Below the pieces are notes generated by a model that worked only from the letters and a program-made list of their open reading frames with translations, did no database searches and was not told where the DNA came from. The translations under genes were made by a program, and so were the position numbers. This document shows, piece after piece, positions 1 through 11,157 of a stretch of 64,000 nt of DNA. This stretch comes from Hemileia vastatrix (lineage: Eukaryota > Basidiomycota > Pucciniomycetes > Pucciniales > Zaghouaniaceae), in assembly GCA_030280995.1 (NCBI GenBank), contig JASXTE010000017.1, positions 3,864,501 to 3,928,500 on the forward strand, in the 5' to 3' direction. Position 1 is the stretch's first letter, and every line of letters starts with the position of its first letter.

Positions 1-752
1 TAGGAGACAACATCTGAGGATGCAATTTTATGCCAGACGCATCTTTGTCCATCTCCTTGTTATCCAAAGCAACTCTAGCTGCGCAACGCTCAACTCGGTG
101 CAGCTTCATTTCCGCTTCCACTGCCATTTCTACTTCTTCTAATCCAGGGTACTTATAATTACCGTCCCTCTTCTTAACTAGCTTTCCTTCATTTCCAAGC
201 GCCTTTTCTCCCAGTCTTCCACTTCTGGCGCTAGCGCTTCACAAAACAAAGGTAAAGACGCATTAGCATCACTAAAATCTTCATTACTGACTAAATATTT
301 CACTGTTCAATCAAAATCCTCTCTAAAACTTTTAAATTCCCTAGTATCTCAAACACCCCCTTTAGCTTTAGCCCTTTTTACCAAGACATCCAGATCCTTT
401 ATTGTATACTTAGTTTCCTCAGTAACTTTTGGCCATCTCTTGAGCATTTGTTCTTTTAGAGCTGACCAATTGCGCTCTTCATGCCCCTTTAAATCCTCTA
501 AATTGTCTTTGCACTCATTAGATCAAAGAAGAGCACTTGACGCACCATATCATACTCGGTCGCTCCATGCACTTCCGCCGCTTGTTCAAACCTTTGTAAG
601 AACTTCTTGGTATTAATACCCTTACAACACAAACTTTCATCTTTAAATCTAACTATTGTAGTTACTGTTTGTGGCAACAACGCCATCGAATTAGGTGTTT
701 TAAACCTCTCCTGACATCCCTTAGATGTAGTTGCAGTAGGATCCATTTCCAA
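1..752 (-). pseudogene. Ty3/gypsy Gag fragment (5' end of a minus-strand element)
   Basis: Gag polyprotein fragment of a Ty3-type retrotransposon, the structural protein that packages element RNA. From an ATG at 752 the minus strand reads a short lead, then a capsid-like stretch with KFLQRFEQAAEVHG and EYDMVRQVLFF. After a frameshift near 520 it continues as NWSALKEQMLKRWPK and then an acidic/basic linker to the left edge. The same order (RYEAAD..., DMVKQVRLF, KMEMQKRWPKS) occurs in the element III gag at 11400-12030, so the two belong to related lineages. In-frame stops near 310 and 350 show decay. It continues outside the window. Unlike its neighbours this stretch keeps many CpG dinucleotides, which suggests a younger insertion. 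The element class is clear; exact ends are not. Confidence 0.75.
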
Positions 753-982
753 AATATGAAATTGAAACGGAGATCACAAAAAACAATAAACACACACTTG
801 GTAATTAAACCCGACTATATTCACGATACAGCCCAACGCTATCCTCTGATAATGGCTATTGATCTATTTGTTGTAGACCCTACGACTCTTCCTCTGAAGT
901 GCCGGCTTGATCTTGTCCTCTTGACAAAACCCTGATAACTAAATGATCTAATCAAAATACTAGTTACAATTAGGCCACTGTT

Positions 983-1000
983 GGGACACCAATTTTAGAG
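983..1000 (-). other. Primer-binding-site-like motif
   Basis: On the minus strand TTGGTGTCCCAACAGTGG lies between the LTR and gag. It has the TTGG...CCCAACA...GGG look of the motif at 10991 in element III, and of a tRNA primer site in Ty3 elements. The primer tRNA is not identified. Confidence 0.5.
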
Positions 1001-1429
1001 AGTTCTAAAGTACTAAGCAGTAGACACAATGCGAGATGGGTTTATTCTTCTTTTCCATTTCTAAAATAAAGCACCTGCCACTCTTATTTTTAAAGACAGC
1101 GCAATAATGTGTAACACTAATTTGTGATCAGAAGGTTTATAAGTTGAGAATTGAGTTTTTAAAAGATTGGAAAAACAAGTATTACTATCTGGATATTTCT
1201 ATTCTTAACAAGGGCTAATATCCACAGCTACTCCCTCTTGAAGCGCTCTCTTCGAATATGCCTTATTATAGCAATAAAATAACTCTAATAATAGTTAATC
1301 CTTTGAATCTATATACTCTCAAATAATTGATTGCAAATAAATTCTAATATCTTTCACTTCACAATTATTAACTACTTTTTTTTGTTAACTAAATAATTGT
1401 CAATTTGTTCTCCCTTTATTACTAGATGC

Positions 1430-2522
1430 TGTAGACAATCCTATAGTACTAGCTATAGGCCTTGACCAAGGGAGTTGGAGAAAAACCAGATAGAAATTCC
1501 CCTGTCCCTTTAGAAAAATAAGTGAGATTTACCTGCTACAGTAAATTAGTTCCTGTTTTGCTAAGGCCCCTTTTCCAATACACTTGACTGCTTGATGAGC
1601 CAAGAAAGTAGTCCCCAGACAGACTACCAAACCAAAGAACTGAAATGTAGACCAATGTCCACACCAGAGACAACAAAGATACTTGATGTAGGCTGCAAAT
1701 CCACACCAGAGACAGCAATAATACTTGCTATAGTTTGCAAGACTATAAAAGAGAAAACAGTTGCCAAAGTTGAGTTAAATGAAGAACTAACCTTGCAACA
1801 AACACAGCCAATTGTGGCCAGAAAACAGTGAAAACTGAGTGAGGAACAATGATATCCCTCCAGATGGTTGTATGATGATTAAGGTTGCCCCAAACTGTCT
1901 TATTCACTATGTACACACAGACAACTATCTAAGAGCCCATGCACACCCACCAATTTGGCGCCTGTACCCTCCAAATTGAATAAAAACCCTCCAGAAGTGC
2001 TCCCCAACCTTCTAAAACAGAGGCGGGCGGGCTGCCCGACGTCGGAGGCGCCGCCTGAAGCGGCATGGTCTCCTTAAAGCCAGAGAACCAATAAAAACAC
2101 CTAATCTACTTAGAAAAAATAACTACAACTACTAAAACCTTTAAAACATGGAATTTCACTATAACAACATTGGGACATGAAATATAGAGAAAAATAAGCT
2201 CTATCCAACGGTACTAAGCACTTAACCCTAAGACTTAAGGTTAGCCCATTAAACATGAAAAACAAAATTAAACAGCTATCTTTTATAAATGAAAAAATGT
2301 GGAAATGACCCCTTAAAAATTAGAATATGAAAAATGTCTTCAAGACATAAAATATAGAGAAAAACTGGGGCTATCCAATGATAGTACCCACATACCTGCA
2401 GACCCAATATCCACAGAATAAAACCAGAAAAATACCTAATTCCTCAACATATGTCAATTAAGACATGCCCAAACAACGCCAAATTTCACAACAAAGGCCC
2501 CTGCCAATGTTGGAAGACCACA
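1430..2522 (-). mobile_element. Solo LTR, family ABC, copy A
   Basis: A 1093-bp repeat that matches 31892-32983 and 50785-51873 in inverted orientation. On the minus strand it begins TGTGGTCTTCCAACA and ends GATTGTCTACA, giving LTR-type TG...CA termini. The flanking 4-mers on the minus strand are GCGT and GCAT, consistent with a 4-bp target duplication plus one CpG transition. It contains a GC-rich block (about 2022-2070) and two copies of a segment with CCATTGGATAG followed by TTTCTCTATATTTCATGTC. No internal region adjoins it, so it is a solo LTR. The element III LTR stub also ends in TCTACA, so it may be the parent lineage. Confidence 0.75.
1592..1831 (+). other. Small ORF antisense to the LTR, conserved in three LTR copies
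   Basis: A 79-codon ORF, antisense to LTR A. The same ORF is open in copy B (32582-32821, minus strand, 79 codons, nearly identical) and, after indels, in copy C (51483-51719, minus strand, 78 codons). The C-terminal stretch ELNEELTLQQTQPIV is identical in all three copies. No signal peptide, membrane segment or known domain is visible. It may be chance openness in a young repeat; it is recorded because the frame survives indels in copy C. It is not claimed as a gene. Confidence 0.3.
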
Positions 2523-3210
2523 ACGCAATAACCTCTTTATATTTTTCCAGAGCTCTAAACACAGTTCCCTAGTGAATCTCCAGCACTGACTCTAGTGCTA
2601 CATTAGTAAAACAGTAACTAATCTATTAGTAGACCACCTACACCGCTTGTAACAACTACAGCGACTAAATCATACCCTATCCTTACTAACACTAGTATTA
2701 ACGTGTCTTAATCATGCTTGACACTATGACATGCGCGCCCCTGAATGTACCTTTGTTTGTTTCAGCGCTACTTCCAAGCTTGACTCCTTCTAACGCTGAT
2801 CTTAGTCACTTTGATTTTCAACTAGTTAATCTCCTTTATCACCCGTTTTGATAAGTTACCACACTAGCCGCGGTTCAGTATACTTCGCACTTGAGCCTTT
2901 ACTTAAACCTTAATGCCTTCCTTAGTGCATAATACATGATTATTGGAAAATACAAGTCCATATTGTTCAGCGCTTGCAGTCCTAAATCAATAACACCCAA
3001 TTCCCCATTATGCAGTGCATCCTTCTGCAAAATCCGAGCGCACAGACTCTGAATCCTCTTTCGCACTTCTATTTCCCTTTGTCCTTGAGACACACAAACA
3101 CGCATTATAGTTTAGCACTTCCTACTGCGCTATGAATCCCCTTTGTTATTCCTGGACTATGCGAGCTGATTGGTCCAAAATCAAACTACCTGCGAGGCGC
3201 GTACCACAAC

Positions 3211-3361
3211 GCATAAAAATCCACATATTGTGAGTTTATATTGAGAATAACTATTTTATTAGTCTTCCCATGAGGTTTAATCACTAAATCATTTATCAAT
3301 AAGTAGTAGGACCATTAATATTTACTATCAAATCATACTTAGATACTAGAATACACTGACA
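3211..3361 (+). repeat. Remnant 3' end of the element I 5' LTR
   Basis: Runs from GCATAAAAAT to CACTGACA and aligns with the end of the 3' LTR at 10834-10977. It also aligns, inverted, with about 48415-48570. A primer-site-like ATCGGGGGTATTTCC follows at 3362. The equivalent after the other two related LTRs is ATTGGAGG plus CTTTCC or TCTTTC (29582-29596 and 48400-48414, minus strand). Confidence 0.75.
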
Positions 3362-3711
3362 ATCGGGGGTATTTCCTTAATTATTACTTATTATTTAGTA
3401 TAAGCCTTAGCAAGTGATTATTTCTCTAATATATCTCAAAAAAAACTAATATTTGGGTCTGCAGAAAATTAGTGGGTCATCATAAATCATGTTATTGCAG
3501 AGAAGAATCCTTATAATAATTTTACTAATTTTTTATAATAAAAATTAGGTATTTTCAGTAGTAAACATGTACCCAACATAAACCCAATTTAACTTGGTAA
3601 GCTAATTATTCATCCTTATAAAGGTGTAGTTAAACTTATTATTTAATTTTAAACATATTTTTTCAAATTTTTATTATATTTTATTTTAATAAAAAAAAAT
3701 ATGTTTTCAGG

Positions 3712-3793
3712 GTAAGCTCCAGCACTTTTATTAGTATTTATATTACTAATAAATTTTGTCTACTAATTACCATAGAGTTTTTCTCACTTTTAG
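3712..3793 (+). other. Probable 82-nt intron in the element I leader
   Basis: GTAAGCTCCAG begins right after TTTTCAGG, and the segment ends CTCACTTTTAG. The relative at 47938-48019 (minus strand) has the same 5' splice site, the same 3' splice site and the same 82-nt length, while the flanks have diverged. Conserved GT/AG borders at equal length suggest the 5' leader is spliced just upstream of gag. No transcript evidence is available. Confidence 0.5.
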
Positions 3794-3820
3794 ATGTGAA
3801 GAATAGTTATTTAAGTCATA

Positions 3821-5930
3821 ATAAGTGCTCCACAGGATAATTTAAGTGATAAAACTGCTTTTAACACCCGGTCTAAAGCTAAAAACATTGTTCCACAACA
3901 TCATTATGGAAGGGAGACCTACCCACAGCCAGAAGAAATGAGAATAGAAGAAAAGGAAACCTTATTAAAAAAGATGACTAAAAAAAAGACTTCGCCTTCT
4001 CTTCATGATCAACTTTCCCATCCAGAGAAACAGGTTCTGAAACTGGAGGAGTCCAAATCTTCTATGATAAAAGAAGTAGAAAAGGTGGAAAACAACTTCA
4101 GGATAGGATTCCAGAAACTAAACAAAACTTGGGTAGAGCTGAAGGGAGCTCAAGCAAAACAGAAACTCCCTATCCAAGGAAGATCAGGTTAGTCTCAGGA
4201 CAAGATCTTGGTAGAGAAATTGAAGTGGAATTGGTTCCATCAGCAGTGGGAAAGCCACAATTACAACAGGGATCCACCCCCTCACCAGACAACCTCATCT
4301 CACCCTTTCAAGGCAAAGCAAAAGCACCAAAAGTCAGGGCTTGCTCCTATCCCTTGGTAAGTAGATTAACTTCTCAGATTGCACACAATACTGATGACTA
4401 CATTGCAGGTAATATAATTGATGTGAAATATGTTCAGAAAATTGAGGAGGACTTAAGACAATTTGGTTTTGAGGTAGATACACCTGATTTATCTTTTGTT
4501 AATAAAAAAAGTACTATTCACAATAATAATACAGTTAGCCCTCAAATGCACCCACTTATTAGTGGGTTGAGAGCTTCACAAAATAGTGAAGAATGTGAGA
4601 GGAAAGATGTGGAGTATTTTAATAATAATCCAACTGTTCATTGAATTGTTTCAGCATTATGGAATGGAATGACTGAGTGTGAGGAACAAACAATTAAGCT
4701 CACAAGTGAAACAATTTCTTTCTAGAAATTGAATATTTCTCAATTGGAAACAAAAAATAAAGAATTAGAGAAAGAACACTTGGCTCTAACTATTTAATAT
4801 TATTCCTTAAGTGATAAATAAAGTGACCTTTCAAACAAATTATGTGAGTTAGAAAAATTGTATGAAGCACATTTATAAAAGTATGAATCAAGAACAAAGT
4901 TATCTTTTGCTCAAAAAAATCAAAGTTTCTCTTATTTCTTACAGTTATTAAGTATGTTTGAGATTGAAACTGCCAACCTACTAATGAATCAGGATAATCA
5001 CAATTATACACAGTATAATAATAATCCTTTCATTTGAAAGAATGAATCACAATAATTCCCAATGCCACCACAAGTAAAACCATCTGGTAAAATTTTCAAG
5101 TCTGAGAAAACAAATGTAAGTCAAAAATCTGTGCAAGAGTAATGCAAGACCAATTATACAAAGTAAATGAGTTATTGAATTTGCCTAAGATTAGTTAGAT
5201 CAAATCCAATCAGAAGAGCTGGCCAAAGATTGATCAGTACACAACTTATGATGGGGAAGCCAGCTCTGATTGGCAGAATTTTATTCAAAGAATTGAAAAT
5301 TTACAATTCTCATATAAGTTACCAGATGAAGAAATAATATCAAAACTTATTTCTTTATTTAAGGATGTTGCTTTGTTATTGTTTGAAGCTGTATTATGTG
5401 AGGGTAAAGATTACTCTTGGGCTGAATGGAAACACCTGATTGAAAAAAAATTTGGAGGTTCTAAATTCAGACTAACTCAGAAAAAATTATATGAGAAAAA
5501 AAGGTATAATCCTTTGAATGGTGACAAACCTACAGTATTTTTAATGAATTTAAATAAAATATTAAAAGCTGTTGAGCCAAATGTGGATTTTAACTTATTG
5601 AAAAATAAAATAATATATAAATTACCTATATCTGTCAGAGACATTTTTGTAGCTAGAACAATAATGGTTAATGAATACGGTGAATTCATTAATATTTGTA
5701 ATGAAATATTATCAAACCATAAATATGAAGCAAGGTACACCACTTACAAAAAAATAATTGACCTGTGAAAAATCAGAATTCAAAAACACTGCAGGAAAAG
5801 CAGAAGAAACCTACTGCACCTTTAGTACCTAAAAATTATGAGACTAATACTTGTTATAATTGTAATTAGCCTTGTTTTAAAGGTAACAAATGTGAGAAAA
5901 ATATAAATATTGTTGAAAATCAGCAAGAAT
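3821..5930 (+). pseudogene. Element I Gag (capsid and zinc knuckle), broken
   Basis: Gag of element I. The relative at 47913 (minus strand) starts ATG-AGT-GCT-CCA; here the same codon at 3821 reads ATA, so the start is lost. An N-terminal basic/coiled segment (RIEEKETLLKKMTKKK, 3938 on) is followed after frame changes by a Pro/Ser-rich linker (VPSAVGKPQLQQGSTPSP) to about 4640. A capsid-like region (LLFEAVLCEGKDYSWAEWK, then LPISVRDIFVART) lies at 5373-5768 and corresponds to 26661-27041 in element II. A zinc-knuckle-like CYNC...GNKC is visible at about 5850-5895; it includes a stop. Several stops and frameshifts make it non-functional. Confidence 0.7.
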
Positions 5931-6075
5931 CTGAAAATGAAACAGAAAAAAGTAAAGACTCAAGTGATTATGACAGTAATATCTCATATAGTGATGAAAA
6001 TGAGGTCTGTATGTTGACAGAAGATTTTTCTATCTTTGAAAATAAAATATTAAATATGGACTCCAATATATAATA

Positions 6076-6440
6076 ATGAATTTGGAAGATGCTGAATTTA
6101 GTAAGGATATACAAGCTGATAACTTAAAAATGACCCCTATCACGGTTCCAGCAATGATTTCTGGAGAAAATGAAAATATAGTATTGGACACAGGAGCTGC
6201 TGGCTCTTTTGTTTCAGCAAATACATTACAAAAAATTGATAGTGATTATAAGTCAAATCTTGAACCCCTTTAAATTAAAAATTGGAGAGTTTTTGTATGA
6301 GTAATATACCCCATTGGTAGATACAAAGCTTCTGTTCTCATTAAACCTCAATATGGTTATGTTAGAGTAACTTGTGACTTTGTAGTAATGGATAATACTA
6401 ATTGATTTAGCTGCTTTATCATTGGAAATGACATTTTGAA
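6076..6440 (+). pseudogene. Element I aspartic protease
   Basis: Retropepsin-type protease that would process Gag-Pol. The active-site motif VLDTGAAGSFVS is visible at about 6181-6216, matching VLDSGAGGSVVS in element II. The frame stops at 6273 but resumes in other frames through YGYVRVTCDFVV to about 6390, followed by FIIGNDILKKFG, the conserved end of the domain, which runs into the pol N-terminus. The DTG triad is intact, but the reading frame is not. Confidence 0.7.
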
Positions 6441-6639
6441 AAAGTTTGGTGGAAATTAGACCCTGCTAATAATAATTTTACAATTGGCATGAATGGTAAA
6501 AGGAGATTTAAAATAAATTCTTTTAACACAGTCTTACACATTGAGTCAGTCATAGATATTCCTTGCAAATGAAAAGAATCCAATGAGATGGAACTTCTGG
6601 AAACAGAAATTTCTAAAGCATCATTTGGCACTCAAATAA

Positions 6640-7664
6640 TTGAAGTTTAGAAGGAAAATATTTTGGACTTACTTGAAGAATTTACAATGGCTTTTTCACA
6701 TGGGACCAATGAACTTGTCCTTGTAAAAGATCATGAGATAAAGATTAGTTTAACATGAGAAATGGATATTATTTCTGCTAGTCTTAAAAAGAAACCATAC
6801 CCTGCTTCACCAATGAAGAGAAAAGACATTGAAGACAATATTAGGATGTAATTAAACATGAACATTATTGAAAATGTTGAAACTACACAAATATATTGTG
6901 TGAAATTACCAGTGTTAATTTCTTATGAACAAGATAAAGCAATACTGTGTGGTGATAATAGAGATTTAAATACATTTACAGTAGATGATATTTACCCCTT
7001 CCTAATGATTTTCACTATACATTCTAGACTTAAAGGTGCTAAATACAAAAGTTGCATAGATGGAAATAAAGGGTACCATCAAATTCCTGTTGAAAGGATT
7101 TCACAGAACTTTTTTTTGATAAGAACACATATGGGAATATATAAATATGTTAGGATGCCATTTGGACCAAAAAATGCTCCTTCAGTATTTCAGAAGTTAA
7201 TTGATATAATATTCAATAATGAAATGATTGAGGGATGTTTAATGGTATACATTGATAAAATCATAGTGTTCTCTAAGACATATGATAAACACTTAATCCA
7301 TTTAAAGAAGGGATTTTAGAAGATAGATGAAATAAATATGACCCTTGCATTGAAAAAAATTAAATTTGGTTTTGAGTCTTTAAAAGTGCTTGGTCATATT
7401 GTATCTGGCTTAAAAATATGTGTAGACCAAAATGAGGTGGCTGCAATCAAGAATATTGGAATTCATCAAAAATTAAAAGATGTACAATATTTTCTTGGTA
7501 TGTGTGGTTATTATAGACAATATATAAAAAACTACCAATTAATTTCTGCACCATTGAACACACTGATAAAGAAATTAGAATCTTTCATTTGGAACAATGA
7601 AAGAAAGAAAGCTTTTGATAAGTTGAAAGAATGTTTGATGACAGCTCCTATCTTAGGATTATAA
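6640..7664 (+). pseudogene. Element I reverse transcriptase
   Basis: Ty3-type RT. In order: KKPYPASPMKRKDIEDNI (about 6790), then from 6858 PVLISYEQDKAILCGDNR, DGNKGYHQIPV, MGIYKYVRMPFGPKNAPSVF and the catalytic box VYIDKIIVFSK. The second catalytic Asp of YIDD is replaced by Lys (residue 134 of the 6858-7319 frame), so this copy could not polymerise DNA even with its stops repaired. After a stop at 7317-7319 the thumb/connection segment continues (MTLALKKIKFGFESLKVLGH, FLGMCGYYRQYIKNYQ) to a stop at 7662-7664. Collinear with residues about 140-427 of the element II protein. Confidence 0.85.
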
Positions 7665-7667
7665 GAT

Positions 7668-8236
7668 TTGCAATTACCTTTTGTATTTTATACTGATTCA
7701 ATTTTCATTGGTTTGGGTGCTGCTCTGCATCAAGAACAACTAATCGAAGAAAAAATATCAGAAGTATTAATTTGCTATATTTCACATAATCTAAGAAGTA
7801 GTGAATTTAAATATGGTATACTCAACTTGAATGCTTGGCAGTACTATGGGCTCTTGAGATGCTACAGTATTACCATGAAGACCAAAAATTTGAGTTAATA
7901 ACTGACTGCAGTGCAGTTAAGTCACTCTTAAACATAAAAACTCCTAATAGAAATATGTTTAGATGGAAATTAGCTGTAAAAGGGTACAGAGGACAGATGA
8001 CTATTACACATGGAGCAGGAGCTTTACACTCTAATTTAGATTTTTTATCTAGAGTACCTCTAACTAATAATGATGATAATCCTGCTTACATTCCTGAAAC
8101 AGAGATTATTAACAGTTATGGAATTTATATTGTAGATCTTGAGGATGAATTTATGCAATCAATTCTTGATAATTATGCTTCAGATACTGACTTGTGTAAA
8201 CTTACTACAATATTAAATGATCCATCTAATGCTTAA
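7668..8236 (+). pseudogene. Element I RNase H and linker
   Basis: Ty3-type RNase H. The first catalytic Asp lies in VFYTDSIFIGLGAALHQ. A frameshift near 7835-7890 separates this from AVLWALEMLQYYHEDQKFEL and the following TDCSAVKSL, then HGAGALHSNLDFLSR. The following acidic linker (YIVDLEDEFMQSILDNY) leads to the integrase zinc-binding region, as in element II. Stops at 7896 and 8234 interrupt the frame. Confidence 0.8.
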
Positions 8237-8239
8237 ATG

Positions 8240-9680
8240 AGTGCTTTAATAAAAACATTACCACAAAAATATAGGGAAGCATTAGAAAAACAAAAAATTT
8301 CCATTTAGGATGGTTTTATATATTACAGTAAAAATTGAGAATTGTAATTTTAATTCCCCCTTTAATGAAGGAGTTAATTTTAAGTATATTTCATGATGAT
8401 ATATTAGCAGGTCATTATGACTTCCATAAAAAATTAACCAGAGTAAAAAATACAGCTTGGTGGATTAACATGTCTGATGATGATCAAAAATATTTTTATA
8501 CATGTGATTCTTGTCAGAAATCAAAAAGATTAACAGGCAAAAGAGCTGGTTTATTACAACAAATTTATCAACCAAAAGCTATGTGGGAAATAGCTAACAT
8601 GGACTTTGTAACAAGCTTGCCAATATCAGGGCGTAAGAGTTATAACTCCTGCAGGGTAATTGTAGATAGATTTACAAAAATGTGTCAATTTATTCCTACC
8701 CACAAAGAGGTTTCTTCAAAGGACTTAGCTTTTATATGGTGGACACAAATGTTAAATACAGCAGGATTCCCCATAGCAATAGTTTCAGACAGAGATCTTA
8801 AACTTACTTCTGAGTTCTGGAAATAACTTATGGATGTTTCAGGTTGTCAATTATAACTTTCTACAGCACACCACACACAAACTGATGGGCTAGCAGAAAG
8901 AATGATACACACTTTAGAAGATATGATAAGAAGATATTGTGCTTTTGGTCTTTACTTTAAAGGCAATGAAAAATTCACACATGATTGGGTAACCCTTATC
9001 CCAGGTTTAGAATTTGCATACAATAGTACAGTATATTCTGTAACTGGAAAAAAGCCATTTGACTTATGGTTGGGCTATGTACCTAATACCCCTGCTAAAA
9101 CTCATAATAAATTACCTAGATTGGACATCATCCGGGCACAAAGTCTTTTCTTCAGATGCAAGAATTATGTAGAAAGCATGCTCAAGAATGTATTAATAAG
9201 GCATTTGAGTATGAGAAGAAAAGATGGGATAAAGCCCATAAAGAAAAAATGTTCAAAGAGGGTGATAAAGAGCTTATTTCTACACTACATTTCAATTTAA
9301 AAAGTAATGTTAAATTTAAGGATCCATTCATTGCACCATTTGTAGTAAAAAAGATGGTTGGTAACAATGCTGTTAAAGTTATTCTATATGCACCACCATA
9401 TGATAGAAAACATCCAGTATCTCCTATTTCTCTTATAAAACCATACCATTCTAATGATACTTCTCTATTTCCAAGAAGATCAGGAAGTCATAAACAGCAA
9501 CTTTAAGGAATAGTTGAAAATTCAGAAATTGAAAAGATACTTAAAAAGAGACACTTACAAAAGAAAAGGGAGTTGAGTATCTATTAAGGTTTAAAAATAA
9601 ATCAAGTGAATATGACCAGTGTATTCTAGAAAATGAAATTTTTGATCTTAAAAATCTTTTGATAAAATTTTAATCCAAAT
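8240..9680 (+). pseudogene. Element I integrase with GPY/F and chromodomain
   Basis: Integrase that would join element DNA to the genome. An HHCC zinc domain is visible (HDDILAGHYDFHKKLTRVK, then CDSCQKSKRLTGKRAG). The DDE core has Asp in NMDFVTSLPISG, Asp in IVSDRDLKLTSEFW and Glu in QTDGLAERMIHTLED (8885-8930). A stop at 8824 and a frame change near 9156 break the gene. The 9156-9506 frame carries the GPY/F-like segment DPFIAPFVVKKMVGNNAVKV. From about 9510 a degraded chromodomain (EIEKILKKRHL, then YLLRFKNKSSEYD) ends at about 9672. The chromodomain marks a chromovirus-type Ty3 lineage. Confidence 0.85.
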
Positions 9681-9787
9681 AATACTGTTTAATTCAGTAC
9701 ATGAATCTTAGAAAATTAAAAAATTATTTTTCTATTCACTCCTTACTTATTAATTAAAATGTCTTGACATTTTTTTATTGTTTTTTT

Positions 9788-9798
9788 GGTTGAGAGAG
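9788..9798 (+). other. Polypurine tract of element I
   Basis: GGTTGAGAGAG sits directly before the 3' LTR start, the expected plus-strand priming site. Confidence 0.5.
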
Positions 9799-10977
9799 TT
9801 TCAGCCTAGGTATCCCCAGGACTGAGTAATTCTTATGTTTTAAACAAGATAACCTTAATTACATTAAGCTATAAAGTTAAAATTAAGGTCATAATACTTA
9901 TGTATATGGTTATAATACATATATATATATAATTATCACACTATTATATGACTTATAGTAGTTTAAATAGCTTATCCACAGCCTAATAATATTTATTAAT
10001 GTTTTAATGGAGTCATAATATACTTATCTTAAGTGATATTAAGTAATGATAGATATACATAAGCTTATATGTATACATAAACCTCATATTTAGTGAAATA
10101 CATACTTATATTATGCATATTTAGGTCTATAAGTGATTTTTAGCCTCTTAATAGCCTATACCCTTTATTTTTCTGCTAATTTTAGGTCATATGGATGTAT
10201 TAAGTGTACTCACAACGCCTACACAAGCATATACACCTTTTTCAGGCACATATATCCAGTTTGGACAACTTAATCTGCTTCCTTTGATGGATTTTCATGG
10301 ATTTATGGGTTGGGATATCATTAATGGGTTAATAGGGATGCTTGGGGATGTAATTGAGGGCTTGGAAAGTTAATTTTGTTCCTTTATATTCTTTGGTTTT
10401 CATTATAAACTCTTTGGATGAGTTATTTTACCTGTTTCTTTATGGTATATGCTTTATCTGTTTATTCTATTTATGCTATGGGTCTGTGATATCATTAATT
10501 GTGATGGGGGGTCCTTACTGGAGTTCTGGGTGTTGAATTTTCTTGAAGTGGAGGCCATGGGGAGGTTATGGTCCCTCACAGTGCTGTCATTTCTGGGGAT
10601 ATCAGTGACATCATCTGGATTAAAGGTCTGTGCACTCCAGTGGATTTTGGTATAAGTAAGGGAGGATTTGATGGGTTATTGGAGATCACTTACTTACTTA
10701 ACATCAAATAAACACTATTAAACAATTATTATCATATACAAATATATTATAAAACATTTATTAATTGATATTATCTTTATATAATCTATAACTATATTTT
10801 ATTGATCTATTTTCCACCACTATCAGGCATAAAAATTTAAGTATTGTGAGTTTACATTAAGAATAACTATTTTATTAGTCTTCTCCTGAGGTTTAATCAC
10901 TAAATCATTTCACAATAAGATGTAGGACTAATTATATTTACTATTAAATTATAGTTAGATACTAGAACACACTGACA
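9799..10977 (+). repeat. 3' LTR of element I
   Basis: Starts TTTCAGCCTAGG (a mutated TGTCAGCC, as in the relatives) and ends CACTGACA; 1179 bp. It aligns over its whole length with the inverted LTR at 48415-49585 (1171 bp). It contains ORFs at 10191-10655 that lie wholly within LTR sequence and have no recognisable product. CTATT follows at 10978. Confidence 0.85.
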
Positions 10978-11157
10978 CTATTCTACATTTTTGGCTCCCA
11001 ACATGGGGTCTGAATTATCTATCTTTTGAAGAAACTTACTTGTGGGACTTCTGTATTTTAGTTTTATGGTTGTTGGATTTTGATTGGTTTGTGTTTTTGG
11101 TGATTCAAGTAACTGGATGAACTAGTACAGGATCTGTGGTTTTAGGGATTTAGGTAT

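Larger units (their letters stand above)
1003..3208 (-). mobile_element. 5' LTR of the left-edge Ty3 element, carrying solo LTR A
   Basis: On the minus strand the LTR starts TGTGGTACGCGCC at 3208 and ends near 1003-1015 just before the primer-site motif; that inner end is uncertain. Removing the nested LTR A (1430-2522) leaves about 1.1 kb. The stretch 2690-3210 is richer in GC and CpG than the rest of the window. The bases right of 3208 (ACGCATAAAAAT) continue as element I LTR sequence, whose other copy reads AGGCATAAAAAT near 10834. This element therefore inserted into the element I 5' LTR. The short ORFs here show no recognisable protein. Confidence 0.6.
3211..10977 (+). mobile_element. 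Ty3/gypsy element I, decayed, chromovirus-like
   Basis: Order: remnant 5' LTR (3211-3361), leader with intron, gag, zinc knuckle, protease, RT, RNase H, integrase, GPY/F, chromodomain, 3' LTR (9799-10977). The last 150 bp of the 5' LTR match 10834-10977. The rest of the 5' LTR lies left of the inserted minus-strand Ty3 element, outside the window. The pol proteins are close to those of element II (23230-26040). Every coding segment carries stops, and the RT YIDD box reads YIDK. A minus-strand relative (LTR plus 5' gag) occurs at 47339-49585. Confidence 0.85.

Noticed and set aside
6419..6631. Minus-strand ORFs overlapping Ty3 element I coding regions (also 5477-5743 and 9182-9367)
   Set aside because: Frame shadows of gag and pol with no motif of their own.
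9900..10100. Possible centromere- or origin-like AT-rich block with TATATATA runs
   Set aside because: The same AT-rich block is present in the other LTR copy at about 49230-49530, so it is ordinary LTR sequence.
10191..10655. Three small plus-strand ORFs that look like a hydrophobic protein cluster
   Set aside because: They lie entirely inside the element I 3' LTR; the homologous LTR at 48415-49585 has different open frames.
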